This document shows positions 49,501 to 61,946 of a stretch of DNA of 64,000 bases, in pieces. Source of the stretch: Austropuccinia psidii (lineage: Eukaryota > Basidiomycota > Pucciniomycetes > Pucciniales > Sphaerophragmiaceae); NCBI GenBank assembly GCA_023105745.1, contig JALGQZ010000004.1, positions 9,822,451 to 9,886,450 on the forward strand, given 5' to 3'. Numbering within the stretch: position 1 is the first letter of the stretch; every line of letters starts with the position of its first letter. The notes beneath the pieces were generated by a model. The model had not been told where the DNA came from. It saw only the letters and a program-made list of their open reading frames with translations, and searched no databases. Both the position numbers and the translations under genes were made by a program.

Positions 49501-52500
49501 TTCCCTCCCACCAAAAAATAAAATTGTACTACAATTTTATTAGTGATAAAAGAACAAGGCCCCAAAGGGGGTTAATGTCCACTGTCCAACCTCTTTACAT
49601 TACTCAGATCAAGTAACCTAAAGCACATTTATAGACATATTCAGGCTTGTGGCCTTCTTTCATGTCTAAATCTTCTTAAGAGTTTATCTGAGTCAGGTAT
49701 TTCTGATTCTGCCATCCATTCATCTTCATGTGCTGCATTTCTATATCTGACAAGATATTCTCTTTGATTTTTACCCCTAATTCTCCTTTCTTTAATGACT
49801 TTCTTTATCTTTTTGTCTTCACTCTGTGCCACAGGTGGTACAGTTAAAGGAGTTGGGTTTCTTAAAGGAAACAATTCTTTGTCAGCTGGTTGATAAGGAT
49901 TTATCAAGCTGACTGGAAAGGTGGGGTGTTTATTTTCCAATTCACCACGCAATTCCACTTGAACTGCATTGGTTCCATGGAAATCAACAATAACAAAAGG
50001 TCCTACATAAGAATCTTTAAGTTTCTTTGGGCCTTTGATATTATTAAAATTCAAGGTTGAAACTAAAACTAAGTCCCCTACTTTGAAGTCTGGTACTTTA
50101 TGACTCTTGTCCCACTTCTGCTTTGCATAATCAAAAGCATCATCCATACTTTGTTTTGCGTGGTGTTTTACTTTATCAAGCATTATCTTGAAGCTGGAAG
50201 CTGTAGGATGAATGTCAATCAAGTCTTTCCTCAGTGTGTCTGCTGGGAGTCTTGGATTCCATCCTTTTTCTAACATAGCAGGAGTTTGTCCTGTGGAAGA
50301 ATGGACTGATGTCGTGTATGCCAATTCTAGTGCAGGTATCAGAGTGCACCAGTCATGGGTAAAGCGATCTGAGTCTTTGAACTCTAATCTATAAGCACAG
50401 AATCTCCTGATCATGTCTTCTAAAGTCTGAATCATCCTCTCTGCTAGCCCATCTGTTTGAGGGTGATATGCTGTAGAGAATGATAACTTAGTCCCAAACA
50501 ATCTATGAAGATTGGTCCAAAGTGTAGATGTGAACTTGGGATCTCTGTCACTTATGATATTCTTGAATAATCCTGTATGAGAAATAACTCTACTCCATAA
50601 AAGAAGAGCTGTATCCATAGCAGTGTCATCTTCATGACATGGTAAGAATATGGGAGTTTTGCTATATCTGTCTACAATGACTAAACAAGCATTATAACTT
50701 CTGTCACCACTTGGAGGAAGTGCTGTGACCCAATCCATGTGAACAAATTCCCAAGGGGATTTTGGTTCTTGAATATGGATCATTAATCCAAATTTCTTGC
50801 CTGTACTCCTGTTTGCTTTTTGGCATCTGTCACAGGTATGGCAATATTCAATGGTTTCTCTTCTCCAAGATGGCCACCATGCACAGTTCTTCACTTTTTC
50901 AAGTGTTCTGTCTTCTGACAGGTGTCCAGAGTAGATACTATCATGACATTCATGAAGAATGGTATTGATAAGTAATCTACTGCACAATATCATAACACAA
51001 GAATGTTTTGTTCTGTGGTAAATGATTCCATCAAACAAGTGAAATCTTCCTTCAGAATAGGAATTTTTCCAAACTTCATCAAGTGCATTAACTAAAGATG
51101 TATCTTTGCAGTCTTTATCTAATAAAGAAGTCAAGATATGCCAATTCTTGTCTTGTTTATAAGATTCTCTGACCTCCTCAAGGAATTCAGTTCCAATATC
51201 AGTTATGTTAATTCCTTCAATTGGAATCTGTGGTTCAGCTTCCAAAGGTACATAACCTGGGTTATCAGGAGTGTTGGCTAAAGCCCATCTACTAAGTCCA
51301 TCAGCATTCTTGTGAATGTTTCCTGCTTTATGAACTATAGTCATGTTTCCTCTATATTCTTGAATGGCTATTTGCCATCTCAACATATGTCTGTTGGGAG
51401 TTTTCATGTTAAGAAGTTATTTTACTGCATTAAAGTCAGTTATCACTTCAAAAACACTGCCATCAAGGTAATAGTGTAATTTCTCAAGTGCCCATACCAA
51501 ACATAAGCACTCCATTTGGCTTGCACCATATCTGGCTTCTGTTGGTTTGATTTGTCTGGAGATATAACAAACTGGTCCTTCTGTAGGTTTGTCATCAATA
51601 ATTTGGACTTGATGTAGGGCTTCCCCCAATCCATCTCCACATGCATCAATGTACAACTTAAAAGGAATATTCCAGTCAGGAATGAGGAGTAAAGGTGCTT
51701 CTGTAAGGGCTTTCTTTATCTTCTCATAAGCTTTAATTCTCTCCTCTGTCATCTCAAATAAAGTCTGTTGATCACAGATTCTATAGAGTGATTTGGCCAG
51801 AATTGCAAAGTCTTTTAAATGTTGCCTATAGTAACTAGCAAATCCAAGAAAAGACATCATTTATTTTTTATTCTGGGTTATTGGCTTAAGGAGTACTGCT
51901 GCCACTTTATTTTTGTCAATACCCAAGCTTAAGCCAGAAACAACATGTCCTAATGCTTTAAGTTCTTCAAAACCAAAGTTGCATTTCTTAAGTGAAATTT
52001 TCATATTCACTTCTGCAGCTTTGTGAAGTACTCTTGCAAGTCTTTCAAGTTGTAAAGACCATGAGTCAGAACATATGATAATATCATCAATATAAATGAT
52101 AAGCCATCCTTCAGACAATTCTGTGGGGAAGATGGTATTCATCATTCTTTGATAATGAGATGGAGCATTTTTAATGCCAAATGGCATCCTAAGATATTCA
52201 AAAATACCAAATTGAGTGATAATTCTAAGTAGTTTCTTAGCTTTAGGCGTCAAAGCATTTTGATGGAAGCCTTTCAATGCATCCATTGATGTTATATACT
52301 TGGCTTTAGACAATTGAGTCAAGGTTTCTTGGATTCTAGGGATTGGATACCTATCTGGAACTGTGTAGGTATTCAAAGCTCTAAAATCTCCAACCATTCT
52401 TGACTTATCATTATGTCAAGCAATGATAAAAGGTGTTGTCACCTCAACCTCCTCATTATGGCCTACTTTCCTTAGTACACCAAGTTGAATTAACTCTTGG

Positions 52501-53342
52501 ATATGTTTCTCCAAGGCTTCTCTAGCTCTGGGACTTGCTGGATAAGCTGGTCTTCTAAGTACTGGGGATATGGTCTGTCAATATTCAGAGTAATATCAAC
52601 TTCATGTCCTCTTATAGCACCTAATGGTTCATTATCAGAGGCAAATGCAGTATTGTATGTGTATAACACGTCAATAAGTTCATTCATAATTTTTGGTGAT
52701 AAAGATGGATTAATCTGTGCTTCAACAAGTTGATTAGACACAAATTCATCTTTATAAGTATCTTTGACAGAAGATACCACAGATATTTGCTTTGGCATAT
52801 TGGAAAAGGCAAATTTTTGTCTTTTGTTATCCCCAATTGTGAAATATCTGTCTTTATGGTTATTGATGTCAATACCATAGATATTCAAGTAATCATTTCC
52901 AAGAATGATGTGCTGAGATGTGCAATTATCCATTACAACAATTTCAGTTTTCATCCTTACACTTACTGCTGGGTGTGGGAATACAATATTAATGTCTAAT
53001 ATACCCAAGGGGTACATATTGTTACTGGCACTACTAAATTGTACACCTTCTATTGGTAACAGATGGTTCTTCCATCCAGGAAGTATAATTTGGAGATAAT
53101 CTTTGCCCACACAAGTGCAAAATGCCCCTGTATCCAAATTTACTTTGGCTTCAATATCACTCATCAAAACTGATGTGATACAGGATGCTCCAGCAGTATA
53201 ACCCTTTACTCTAGCAGGTTTTGTTTTACACATTCTGGCATCCTGCATATTGGTCAGATTGCAGCAATCCTCACTGTACTGTGGCAAGTGGGTATGGACT
53301 TCTGTGACCTCAAAGAAAGCTGTGATGTTTTCAATGGGATAG
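49501..53342 (-). pseudogene. Ty3/Gypsy pol of element D (family 2), lightly damaged
   Basis: Protease with LDTGAFCTCVG (canonical DTG), RT with YIDD near 52090, RNase H, and a 588-residue open stretch (49641-51407) covering the end of RNase H, the whole integrase ([33 protein letters not shown]) and the chromodomain. Lesions: a frameshift near 52560 after PYPQ; a stop TGA at 52416-52418 where relatives have Trp; TAA at 51861-51863; TAA at 51417-51419 where relatives have Ser. At 53342 it is interrupted by element E and continues at 63451. Confidence 0.9.
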
Positions 53343-54847
53343 TGTCAGGGTGAGTCTATATAGTAGCTATAAAATGTAAATACAACCTAGTATTATGACT
53401 GTGACATGTCAAAAACAAATAATAAATTAAATCTTCAGGTCCTACTGCTACGTGGTAACAGTGGTGATGAGTCTATTGAGGACCTGGGTTGCAATGCTCT
53501 AATATCTTTGACTGTAAAGAAACACTACAATAATTATATTTTAATTATATCTTTAATTATTCTAAGGACACTACTGATGGATAACAGTCTTGTCACGTAA
53601 GAATATAGGTAAAGTAAGATAAGATGATGGGTTTTTGAAGGAAAAAACCCTTCTTTTTATATCTTTCAGGACTGTCAAGAGTTATTAACTCTTCACACGT
53701 CAGAGGAGTGAAACGTTTCACTCCAATGGTCAGACTGTGGTTCTGGATCCTCAATTCTGACGTCAGTAGAGGCAGAATTGTGGTTTTGGAACCACAAATG
53801 ATCATTCTGGATCAATACAGGGTGAAAGAACTTTTCACCTGCCACGTCAGCACTTGGGTGACGTTTTTCTGGTGTCTGTATGATCAATACTGGTCATTCT
53901 GGGCGGGTTTAAGCTTTGAACAACCATTATTTTGAGTATCAAGACAGTACTGGTTGGTACAGGTTTGGTACAGGCCAGTATTGGTCAAAATACTTCCAAC
54001 CAAGATATCTTAGTCAGTTTTAGAGATATCAAGAAACCAAGAGCACAGAATTGAAGGGCTTAATGAGCTCTTCAATTTGGTATGCTTCATGTTTACCCTT
54101 CTTTCAAATAGCAAAAGTTATAAGGGTTTTAAGTTTTTAGATGTATTTTTGTACATCAGTATGGGGCTTCAAAAACTTCCATGCCAGATATCTTCTTCAA
54201 TTTGGAAGATATCTGTATTCTGATGATACAGTTTTGTAGGGCTTGATTAGCTCTACAGTTTGGTATATTACACTGTACAGTTGTATGAGTGTATGCCAAA
54301 GATACAGGGGTTTGTTTACTTTCTTGTTTTCAGAATATCTGTATTTCTGGTTGTTAAACCTTTGAACCAAGATCCCTCAGTCAATTTAAGAGATAAAGAG
54401 GTCTAATGTATCTCAAATTAAAGCTCTTTCTTATATCTTTAATTTGGTTATACTTTTGTACAGTTTTGTATAAGCCCTCTTTGACTTTCAGGGGGGTCTT
54501 GGTGTTGAAATAAAGGTCACATGGTATCTCCAGTTGTAGTGGTGTTACAACAACATGGATGATATCATTGTGTAGCTCTCTATGTGAGCTTTAAGAAAAA
54601 TACCATTTTGGTATGTAATAACTTAAATATGCATAAGCTAGATGAGAGGTGAAAATAAGGGTTTTGACTTGTTTATTCTCCTCTAGGTTTCCTTATTCTG
54701 TTTGGATAAGGTTGGTGTTTAATTTAAGAGGATTGTTTTCTCTTATTTATTACCTGTATTGACTATGTTTGTTCAATACTTGTCATACCATTATTTATGG
54801 TATGTTGGATGTCATTCTAGTGCTCTGTTTTGAGTCACAGGCTGACA
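53343..54847 (-). repeat. 3' LTR of element E
   Basis: Minus strand: TGTCAGCCTGTGACTCAAAA to ACTCACCCTGACA, 1505 bp. It carries a TGACTCA site 11 bases from its start and a cluster of palindromes (53677-53796). Confidence 0.93.
53677..53796. promoter_or_regulatory. Cluster of palindromes in the E LTR
   Basis: Four palindromic elements within 120 bp: AAGAGTTA-T-TAACTCTT (53677-53693), GGAGTGAAACGTTTCACTCC (53705-53724, perfect), the cAMP-response-element consensus TGACGTCA (53758-53765) and TGTGGTT-TTGG-AACCACA (53779-53796). In the other LTR (about 62280-62400) the second and third are altered by single bases. They may be transcription-factor sites; function is not shown. Confidence 0.45.
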
Positions 54848-54860
54848 TACCCTCCCTCAA
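54848..54860 (-). other. Polypurine tract of element E
   Basis: Minus strand TTGAGGGAGGGTA immediately before TGTCAGCC of the 3' LTR. Confidence 0.8.
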
Positions 54861-54871
54861 AAGAAGGCTCA

Positions 54872-57800
54872 TCATTGATGAGACTCTTCAGCCCTCCTGG
54901 AGGCTCTGAATCTTCTGAGGTGTATTTGTCCACCTGGGATTTCTTTCTCAGTTAACCATTTATCTTTATCTGCTGGTTTATTCTTAAATCTAACCAGATA
55001 TTGCCTGTTGTCTTTCCCATTAATTCTTATTTTCCTGGCTTTAATGATCTTTTTCACTGGTCCAGGTGAGTCATCTTCCTCTACCAATCTTTCATGGGTG
55101 ACTGTCTTCTTTCTGTCAGGGAATTTCTCCTCATCTGTCTGGTGATAAGGTTTGACCAGGCTCACAGGGAAAAATGGGTGTTTCCTAGAGAACTCTTTGG
55201 TCAGGTTGACTTCTACTGCATTCTTTCCTATTAATCTAATAATGGTGAATGGTCCTATGAATGAGTCTCTCATCTTCTTGGGTCCTCTTAGGTTGTTGAA
55301 GTTAAGAGTTGAGATTAGAACTTGGTCTCCTTCTTTGAAATCAGGTTCTTGGTGACTTTTATCATATCTCTGTTTGTTATATAATTTGGCTTCAGCCACA
55401 CATTGCTCTGCTTTTTCACAGGCAGTCTTCCACATTGTGTGGAAGTCCTTAGCTGTGGGGTGTACTGAGAGGACGTTCTTCTTCAAGTAGTCTACTGGAA
55501 GTAGTGGGTTCCATCCTTTCTCTAATGTGGCAGGGGTTTTTCCTGTCACTGAGTGTATACTTGTGTTGTATGCCAATTGTACAGCTGGTAGGAGGGTTAC
55601 CCAGTCATGGGTATATCCCTCATTGTCTTTATATTCCATGCCATATGCACAAAATCTTCTAATGATGTCCTCTAATGTTTGGATCATTCTTTCTGCTAGA
55701 CCATCTGTTTGTGGATGGTAAGCTGTGGAGAATGCTAGTTTGGTTCCCAGCATCTCATATAGATTAGTCCAAAATTCTGATGTGAATTTAGGGTCTCTGT
55801 CACTAATTATAATTCTTGGAACTCCACAGTTAGCTATCACATTGTTCCAGAACAATAAGGCTGTGTCCATTGCTGTGTCCTCTTTGTGACAGGGAAGACA
55901 TCTGACACTCTTGCTGTACCTGTATACTACTACTAGGCATGCATTAAAGCTGTCTTTCCCTCCAGGGACCAGGCCTGTTACCCAATCCATGTTTATTATT
56001 TCCCAGGGGTGTTTGGGCTCCTCTATACTCTGGAGTAATCCATATCTTTTGCCATGACTTCTGTTGGCTTTTTGGCATCTGGTACAAGTGTTGATGTATT
56101 CACTCAAGTCTTGTTCCCACTTTGGCCACCAAGCTGTGCTAAAGACTCTTTCTTTAGTTCTTTCTTCACTCATATGTCCCATGTATGGGCAGTCATGGAA
56201 TTCCTGTAGTATCAGGGAAATATGTTCTCTATTTATTATTACCAGGGCACTTGTGTGTTTTTCCCTATGGTACAGTAGATCATCTATCAGAAAAAATCTA
56301 TTTTCTTTGAAGTTTTTGAGCCATGGCTCTTCCAATTGGCTCTCTAGTTCAGGACTCCTGTACTTTTGTTTTAATAGTTGTATCAATATACTACACTGTT
56401 TGTGTTTATTGTATGCTGATTGTACTATGCTAAAGAATTCTGTATTCAGATTAGAGGAGCTGATTCCCAGTTTGGGTATCTCTTTACTCTCCCCATAGCT
56501 CTGTGCTGGGTTTGATGGGTCATTCCCCAATGCCCAGTATGATAGTTTGAAGTTCTTTCTCCTATCTATCTCCATGCATTGTATAGGTATTTTGGTCCCA
56601 TTTTCTGGGTCATATGCTGGATTCTCTTGGTCATTCTTCAGTGGCCACCTGCTGAGACCATCTTCATTAGTATGACTTTTCCCTTCTTTATAGATGATAG
56701 CCATATTCCCTCTGTATTCTTGTATGGCTATTTGCCACCTAAGCATGTGTCTGTTTGTTGTCTTCATGTTCAACAGTGATTTGAGGGCTGTGCAGTCAGT
56801 AAAAACTTCAAATACTGCTCCTTCTAAGTAGTAATGGAGTTTTTCTAATGCCCATACCAAGCATAGGCATTCTGTCTGAGTAGCTCCATATCTGGCTTCT
56901 GAGTCTTTCAGTTGTCTTGATATATAGCAAATTACTCCTTCTTTGGGTATCCCATCCACTAGTTGCCTCTGGTGTAGTGCTACTCCTAGTCCTTGGCTAC
57001 ATGCTGCATCTATATATAGTTTGAGTGGTAGTTCAAAATCAGGCATCATTAGGACAGGGGCATTGGTCAGTTCATATTTGATCTTTTCAAATGCATCTCT
57101 TCTTTCCTTGGTAATTTCAAAGACTACATCTTTTGAGCACAGTTTGTATAGGCTATTAGTGATGTGTGCAAAGCTTTTTATGTGGCTTCTGTAGTAGCTA
57201 GCAAAGCCCAAAAAAGATTGCATTTCCTTGATGTTCTTTGGTATTGGTTTCTTCAGTACTGCAGCAACTTTATTTTGGTCTATAGCTAGGCTCAAACCTG
57301 AAACTTTGTGTCCTAGGGCTAGCAGTTCCTGCTGTCCAAAGTTACATTTTTTAAGAGATATCTTCATGTTGATTGGTGTGCATTTTCCCAATATTTTATC
57401 AATTTTCTTCACATGGTCTTCCCATGTTTCTGAGTATATTATGATATCATCAATGTACACTACCATCCACCCTTCCATTATTTCATCTTGAAATATGGTA
57501 TCCATCATCCTCTGAAAATGGGCTGGTGCATTCTTAATGCCAAATGGCATTCTAGTATATTCATATATGCCCATATGGCATATGATTCTTAGCAATTTGA
57601 TGGAATCTGGTTTCACCCCATTCTGGTGAAAGCCTTTCATGCAATCCATTTTTGTAATGAACTTGGCTTTTGCTAGTTTATCTAGTGCATGTGGTATCCT
57701 TGGGATGGGGTACCTATCTGCTTTGGTGTAATTATTCAAAGCCCTGAAGTCACCACATAGTCTGGATTTACCATCATGCCAAGTTATAAGGACTGGTGTA

Positions 57801-58483
57801 GTGACCTCTACTATCTCATTATGTCCTATTTTCCTTATGACCCCCATTTCTAGGAGTTCATTGATATGTTTCTCAATTTCTTTCCTAGTTTCCATGCTGG
57901 CTGGGTATGGTGGTCTCCTAAGCATAGGTGGATATGGTCTTTCTACATCCAGATATAATTCTATATCATGTCCTTTAATTTTTCCTAGTGGTTCATCTCC
58001 TATTGCAAAAGCTCCTCTATGCTTTCTCAATACTTTCAGTAAGTTGAGTTTCATTTTACTGGTGAGTTGAGTGCCATATTGGACTTCTTTGAATTCTTCC
58101 ACTAGTTCTTTCAAGGTGTTATCATTTGTTACATGATTTATGTCAAAGGAAAATTTTTTGTCTTTGTTTGTACCTATGGTAAGATATCTGTTTTTACTAT
58201 TGCAAATGTCCATACCATACATTCTTTGGTACTCTGTACCTAGTAAGAATCCTTGTACATGTGCATTCTCTAGAACTACAAATTCAGGTTCCAGTCTGAT
58301 ATTTCCTTTTTGGTGTGGGATAATTATCTCTTTGATTATTGTCCCCAGTGAGTGCATTTTGCCTGATGCACTTTTAAAGTTTCTAGCTTTTGTTGGGATT
58401 ATATCTTCTTCCCATTTGGGGAAGTGTTGTTTTAAGTATTCTTTTGCCACTATGGAGAAACTTGCTCCTGTGTCAATGATCAT
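54872..58483 (-). CDS. Pol frame of element E: protease, RT, RNase H, integrase, chromodomain (1203 aa)
   Basis: Begins at an ATG two residues before the protease D-T-G-A (D4). RT has YIDD at 343-346. RNase H follows ([18 protein letters not shown]). Integrase has its zinc-binding domain, then D833, D895 and E931 (35 residues between the last two), a GPF segment ([11 protein letters not shown]) and a chromodomain-like end ([17 protein letters not shown]). VVVYRYSK replaces the usual VVDRYSK, a change at a conserved but non-catalytic Asp. The frame overlaps the gag stop (ATGA) and is -1 to gag. The protease's first strand lies in the gag frame, so this looks like one polyprotein split by a lost base rather than two genes. 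Confidence 0.92.
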   Translation of the reverse strand: MIIDTGASFSIVAKEYLKQHFPKWEEDIIPTKARNFKSASGKMHSLGTIIKEIIIPHQKGNIRLEPEFVVLENAHVQGFLLGTEYQRMYGMDICNSKNRYLTIGTNKDKKFSFDINHVTNDNTLKELVEEFKEVQYGTQLTSKMKLNLLKVLRKHRGAFAIGDEPLGKIKGHDIELYLDVERPYPPMLRRPPYPASMETRKEIEKHINELLEMGVIRKIGHNEIVEVTTPVLITWHDGKSRLCGDFRALNNYTKADRYPIPRIPHALDKLAKAKFITKMDCMKGFHQNGVKPDSIKLLRIICHMGIYEYTRMPFGIKNAPAHFQRMMDTIFQDEIMEGWMVVYIDDIIIYSETWEDHVKKIDKILGKCTPINMKISLKKCNFGQQELLALGHKVSGLSLAIDQNKVAAVLKKPIPKNIKEMQSFLGFASYYRSHIKSFAHITNSLYKLCSKDVVFEITKERRDAFEKIKYELTNAPVLMMPDFELPLKLYIDAACSQGLGVALHQRQLVDGIPKEGVICYISRQLKDSEARYGATQTECLCLVWALEKLHYYLEGAVFEVFTDCTALKSLLNMKTTNRHMLRWQIAIQEYRGNMAIIYKEGKSHTNEDGLSRWPLKNDQENPAYDPENGTKIPIQCMEIDRRKNFKLSYWALGNDPSNPAQSYGESKEIPKLGISSSNLNTEFFSIVQSAYNKHKQCSILIQLLKQKYRSPELESQLEEPWLKNFKENRFFLIDDLLYHREKHTSALVIINREHISLILQEFHDCPYMGHMSEERTKERVFSTAWWPKWEQDLSEYINTCTRCQKANRSHGKRYGLLQSIEEPKHPWEIINMDWVTGLVPGGKDSFNACLVVVYRYSKSVRCLPCHKEDTAMDTALLFWNNVIANCGVPRIIISDRDPKFTSEFWTNLYEMLGTKLAFSTAYHPQTDGLAERMIQTLEDIIRRFCAYGMEYKDNEGYTHDWVTLLPAVQLAYNTSIHSVTGKTPATLEKGWNPLLPVDYLKKNVLSVHPTAKDFHTMWKTACEKAEQCVAEAKLYNKQRYDKSHQEPDFKEGDQVLISTLNFNNLRGPKKMRDSFIGPFTIIRLIGKNAVEVNLTKEFSRKHPFFPVSLVKPYHQTDEEKFPDRKKTVTHERLVEEDDSPGPVKKIIKARKIRINGKDNRQYLVRFKNKPADKDKWLTEKEIPGGQIHLRRFRASRRAEESHQ

Positions 58484-60732
58484 TGGTGTGTACAGTTTGC
58501 AATGTAAACTGTCAATTTTGTAGGTGTTCCATGAATGAATCCCATCCCTCTATTTGGGGTTACCAGGAATGTTTGTGCATTCTGTGTGTGCTTACAGAGC
58601 TCTTTGTCTGTTGTTATTTGTGGTATTCCTGAATCCAATTCAATGTCTTGTATGTCAAGTGAACTTTCTTCATTGCATTCCACTATGTATTCTTCTATGG
58701 TATCAGGTTCACTTTGTGATTCTGCTCTCATACCATTTCCCATGCTGTCAGAATCAGATTTTTCACCTGTTTGTTCTTCTTCTGATTCTTCATCAATTGC
58801 ATATATTTTCTTTTTTGGTTTTGTGCAATTGTTGGCATAGTGGTCTGGTGATCCACAGTTGTGGCACACATATTTATTTTTTGGGGTTGCTTTCCCTTTT
58901 TCTTTGTTTGTCTCTGTAACTTCAGACCTCTTGTCTTTGAAGTTTGGTTTATAGGATGTGTACCTTCCTATGGAGGTTTTTTTTCTCACATCTTGTATGA
59001 CATTTGCTATGTCATCAATGCTGCTGATGTTGTTGCATCTGCATTTGACTGCATGTTCTAGATCCCCTGGCAATTTTGTTAGGAGTTTATGGTTTCTCAT
59101 TTCTATTGTCATATTGGGATCAATAGCTTTTAGCCTCTTTGTTTGTTTGAGGCACCATTCATAAGGGTCTTTTTCTGTGGAGTATCTATCACTTTCAAAG
59201 GACATGGTCTTTTGCCAGATCCAACTACCATTGCTATACTTTTGTATAATCTGGTTCCTCCACCATGGCCAGCTTTTCCTGCCATGTATTTCTTTCATCT
59301 CAGTATACCATATGTTTGCATGGCCTCTGAATGCTTTGTTCAGTCTTGTTGTGATCCAGTAGTCTGGTATCTTTGGGACATCAACAAAGAGTCCATCAAT
59401 ATAGTCAATGATCTCCATATGGTCATATTCCCCAATTCCTGAGAACTTTGGCCAATTTGTTACTTCTGGTAACTGTTTTAGTGCCTGTTTCTCTGAATAG
59501 TTGAGATTTTCCCCATCTTGGTACACTGACTCTGATCTTAACTTTGGAATCTGATATTCAGGTTCCTGGTCATAGTCTTTATCCTCTTCTTTCAATTTTG
59601 TAGAGGTAGTAGGTTGACCTTGTGTTGGAGGGTACTGATTGTCTTCTCTGTCATAGAGGTAATCAATTTCTTTGTCAAAGTTATCCTGTTGCTGCTGGAT
59701 ACTCCTCAGATCCCTCCTCACAGTTTGTTGTTCTTCTAGAATTGAATTCAACTGTCTGTTAGTTTTTTCAAATTTTGTCCAAATTTTGGCCAGATTTGTA
59801 TTTAAGTCTTTTATGACTGTTGCTTGGAAAGCATTTTCTTCTTTCAATGTTTCCACTTCTGTCCTCATTTTTCCTGAGGTTTCATATGTCCAATCCATGA
59901 ATTGGGCCAATTTGGTCCATGTGAATTTGTTTTCAAACTCATGAGTGTGGATTGTAGTTTCAGTTATTAATTCTGGGTCTATTGAGTCAGAACTATCAAA
60001 ACTATTTGTAGGTACAACTATTTCTTGCTTTTGTGTACTTCTTGGACTAAGTCCATCAGCTTTTTCATCAATGGGTCTGCTTCCTTCTTCCTCTGGTTGA
60101 AAGAAGTTTTGTTTTTCCCTTGGGCTCCTTTTCTCCTGTTGGAAACTACCTGGAAGGGTTGGGGAGCTTTGGATGAAGTTTCCTTTGGCTTGTAGGGCCT
60201 GGAACTGCTGGATTGTTGTGGGGAAGATGGGACTTCTCCTTCCATTTCTGGTTGTACCTGAATCTGACTGGGCTCTTCCTTGTGCCAAGATCTCTCTATG
60301 GCTTGTATGGCTGCCTGGTTCTCTTTGATTCTGGTTGCTCTTTCTTCTAAGAGTTTGAAATTCTTGTTGGGATTCCAACCTTGCATTTCTGTCATAAGTT
60401 CCATCCAAGCCATTTGCTTGAGACAGATCTTCTGGGTTGTTATCCCCACTTCTGCCCATGATGCTACCATAGTGAACATTTTGTTGTCCATGCTCCATGT
60501 GAAGAGGTCTCTCAGGAGTTTGTGTATTTGGAGGACCTTTTCTCCATCTCTCCAATCTCCTGGTTGGACTTCTGGGTTGAATTTGATTTGGAATAAGACC
60601 TTGGGTAGGAGTTCCCTGATGGTAAGTCCTTTGCTGGTCATTTGCTCCAGTTCTTCTTCCTCTGTGTCTTCTTGGCCAGTGTTCTGGTTGATTTCTTGGG
60701 AATCCAAGATCTCTAAGAAGTGGAGGTGTCAT
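58480..60732 (-). CDS. Gag frame of element E plus the start of protease (750 aa)
   Basis: The N-terminal third (about 1-239) is Gln/Arg/Ser/Pro-rich and overlaps the small-protein gene. It is followed by a coiled-coil region ([27 protein letters not shown]), a retrotransposon Gag core ([37 protein letters not shown]) and a zinc knuckle [14 protein letters not shown] near residue 620. The frame ends [15 protein letters not shown], which corresponds to the protease strand before the active site. Restoring one A at about 58496-58498 would join it to pol with the same spacing as element B. The start ATG lies inside the predicted 81-nt intron. Confidence 0.88.
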   Translation of the reverse strand: MTPPLLRDLGFPRNQPEHWPRRHRGRRTGANDQQRTYHQGTPTQGLIPNQIQPRSPTRRLERWRKGPPNTQTPERPLHMEHGQQNVHYGSIMGRSGDNNPEDLSQANGLDGTYDRNARLESQQEFQTLRRKSNQNQREPGSHTSHREILAQGRAQSDSGTTRNGRRSPIFPTTIQQFQALQAKGNFIQSSPTLPGSFQQEKRSPREKQNFFQPEEEGSRPIDEKADGLSPRSTQKQEIVVPTNSFDSSDSIDPELITETTIHTHEFENKFTWTKLAQFMDWTYETSGKMRTEVETLKEENAFQATVIKDLNTNLAKIWTKFEKTNRQLNSILEEQQTVRRDLRSIQQQQDNFDKEIDYLYDREDNQYPPTQGQPTTSTKLKEEDKDYDQEPEYQIPKLRSESVYQDGENLNYSEKQALKQLPEVTNWPKFSGIGEYDHMEIIDYIDGLFVDVPKIPDYWITTRLNKAFRGHANIWYTEMKEIHGRKSWPWWRNQIIQKYSNGSWIWQKTMSFESDRYSTEKDPYEWCLKQTKRLKAIDPNMTIEMRNHKLLTKLPGDLEHAVKCRCNNISSIDDIANVIQDVRKKTSIGRYTSYKPNFKDKRSEVTETNKEKGKATPKNKYVCHNCGSPDHYANNCTKPKKKIYAIDEESEEEQTGEKSDSDSMGNGMRAESQSEPDTIEEYIVECNEESSLDIQDIELDSGIPQITTDKELCKHTQNAQTFLVTPNRGMGFIHGTPTKLTVYIANCTHQ

Positions 60733-61105
60733 GTTAACAATGTTAAAAAATGACAGACAATAAAAAATGTTGTATTTTTCAAGGTTTATTTACCTTTAGC
60801 AGGCCCTTGTACAAATTTATGATCCATACTCTTTGGCAATTTGCCTTTAGAGTTTACAACTGGGTTGATAACAGTGATTTTCTGTTTCTCAATTTGTTTT
60901 GGTGATCCAACTGGTTTTGTTGGAGCTTTTCTGGGTTTTTTGGCCCTTGGCACGGCTGTTGGTGTCCAATCTTTTGAGTTGATTGTCACTTCACTGTGTC
61001 TTTTCTGCTTGCCCTTGGTTTTTGGCAGCACCTCTCTGTCTTCTGAGGCTGTCACAGATGGGTTTCCTTGTGACTGGGTTTCTAATGGAATGTAGTCTTT
61101 TTCCA
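60018..61105 (-). CDS. Spliced small protein overlapping gag, element E (two exons, about 335 aa)
   Basis: Exon 1 is 61105-60794 and exon 2 is 60712-60018 (minus strand). Exon 1 starts TGGAAAAAGAC directly after an AG acceptor (CTGAATAG). It has no ATG until SMDHKF near its end. With one A from an upstream exon, the total is 1008 nt, an exact multiple of three. Exon 1 encodes a Lys/Pro-rich basic segment. Exon 2 encodes a helical core with Trp (MVASWAEV) and GWNP, 26 residues after that Trp versus 25 in B. A basic linker ([11 protein letters not shown]) and a C-terminal helix ([13 protein letters not shown]) follow. It is +1 to gag, the same offset as in B. The order of parts matches B although residue identity is low. 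Family unknown. Confidence 0.6.
60713..60793 (-). other. Predicted 81-nt intron containing the gag start codon, element E
   Basis: Minus strand donor GTAAAT, acceptor CTTCTTAG. The gag ATG (60732-60730) lies 20 bases before the splice site, as in element B. A possible branch site is GTTAAC or TTTAAC. Confidence 0.6.
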
Positions 61106-61946
61106 CTATTCAGAAAAGATATTTCAGATTGTATATCAGTATTTTATGATAAAAATTCTACTGTTATTTTTCGAAATTTTTAAGTATTTTATATATTTTT
61201 TATTATTTTTATATGTTTTTTTTTTTTTTTTTGAAAAATAACAGTTTTTGAGTTTTTCACTTATGTTTTATAAATGAAAAACTGTAATATACAAGTGTTT
61301 TGTGAATGATTCACTTGGATATTATTGTGTTTTTGTATAAACACGTCAAATTTATTAAATTATAATAAATTTGATTTGTTATTATAAATATTATAAATAA
61401 TATTTATTATAACACTTGATATTTGATTCAAATATCAATTAATTACAAGTTTTCACGTCAATTTGAGTGATATCTTGTTTTAAAGGAAATATTTAATTAA
61501 AATATTCCTTGTAAATAATAAAAAATTATTTTATTATTTAATATTTATTAATTATTTATTAATAAATGTTTTTATATTAATTTTCACGCACTTTGGTGAA
61601 AAATAATAGTAAAATAAATAATATACTGTTTGTATATTATTATTTATATTGAAATTTAAATAATACTGTTGTATTATTATTAAATTTCGTGGAAATTATT
61701 GCAATATAATAGAAAGGAGGATTTGTACTCCTACTCTCAAAAAAAATATTTTGTAATATATATTTTTGGAGGTAAAAAAATTTGTATATATGATATATGA
61801 TGCTAAAAAAAATGATAATAATATAAAATAAATCAGAAATTTTACTCACTTTTAGTAAAATACCTTGTAAATAGCTGAATTTTACGCCTAATTCAGTTCA
61901 AAACATGTCCAATAAGGTTGAAAACCCACGGCCAGGCCCCCAAAAT
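60794..61946 (-). other. Leader of element E
   Basis: A very AT-rich stretch of over 800 bp (61106-61925) lies between the primer site and exon 1. On the sense strand, the whole leader down to the gag ATG has only two ATGs: one near the primer site and one in the exon 1 frame. The opposite strand has many. I see no other gene here. Confidence 0.7.
61926..61943 (-). other. Primer-binding site of element E
   Basis: Minus strand TGGGGGCCTGGCCGTGGG, three bases after the LTR end. It matches the B site at about 14 of 18 positions, so both families probably use the same or a closely related tRNA. Confidence 0.7.

Noticed and set aside
3927..52418. Repeat-induced point mutation as the cause of stops
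   Set aside because: Some stops are TGG to TGA, but others are C to A changes or indels. By eye I see no consistent C-to-T bias, and dinucleotide counts would be needed.
58480..58483. ATGA overlap in E as a true two-gene gag/pol arrangement
   Set aside because: The protease's first strand is in the gag frame, and a single added A restores B-like spacing, so a lost base is simpler.
61106..61925. Centromere or replication origin in the AT-rich stretch of element E
   Set aside because: It lies at the leader position of a full-length element between the primer site and exon 1, so it belongs to the element.
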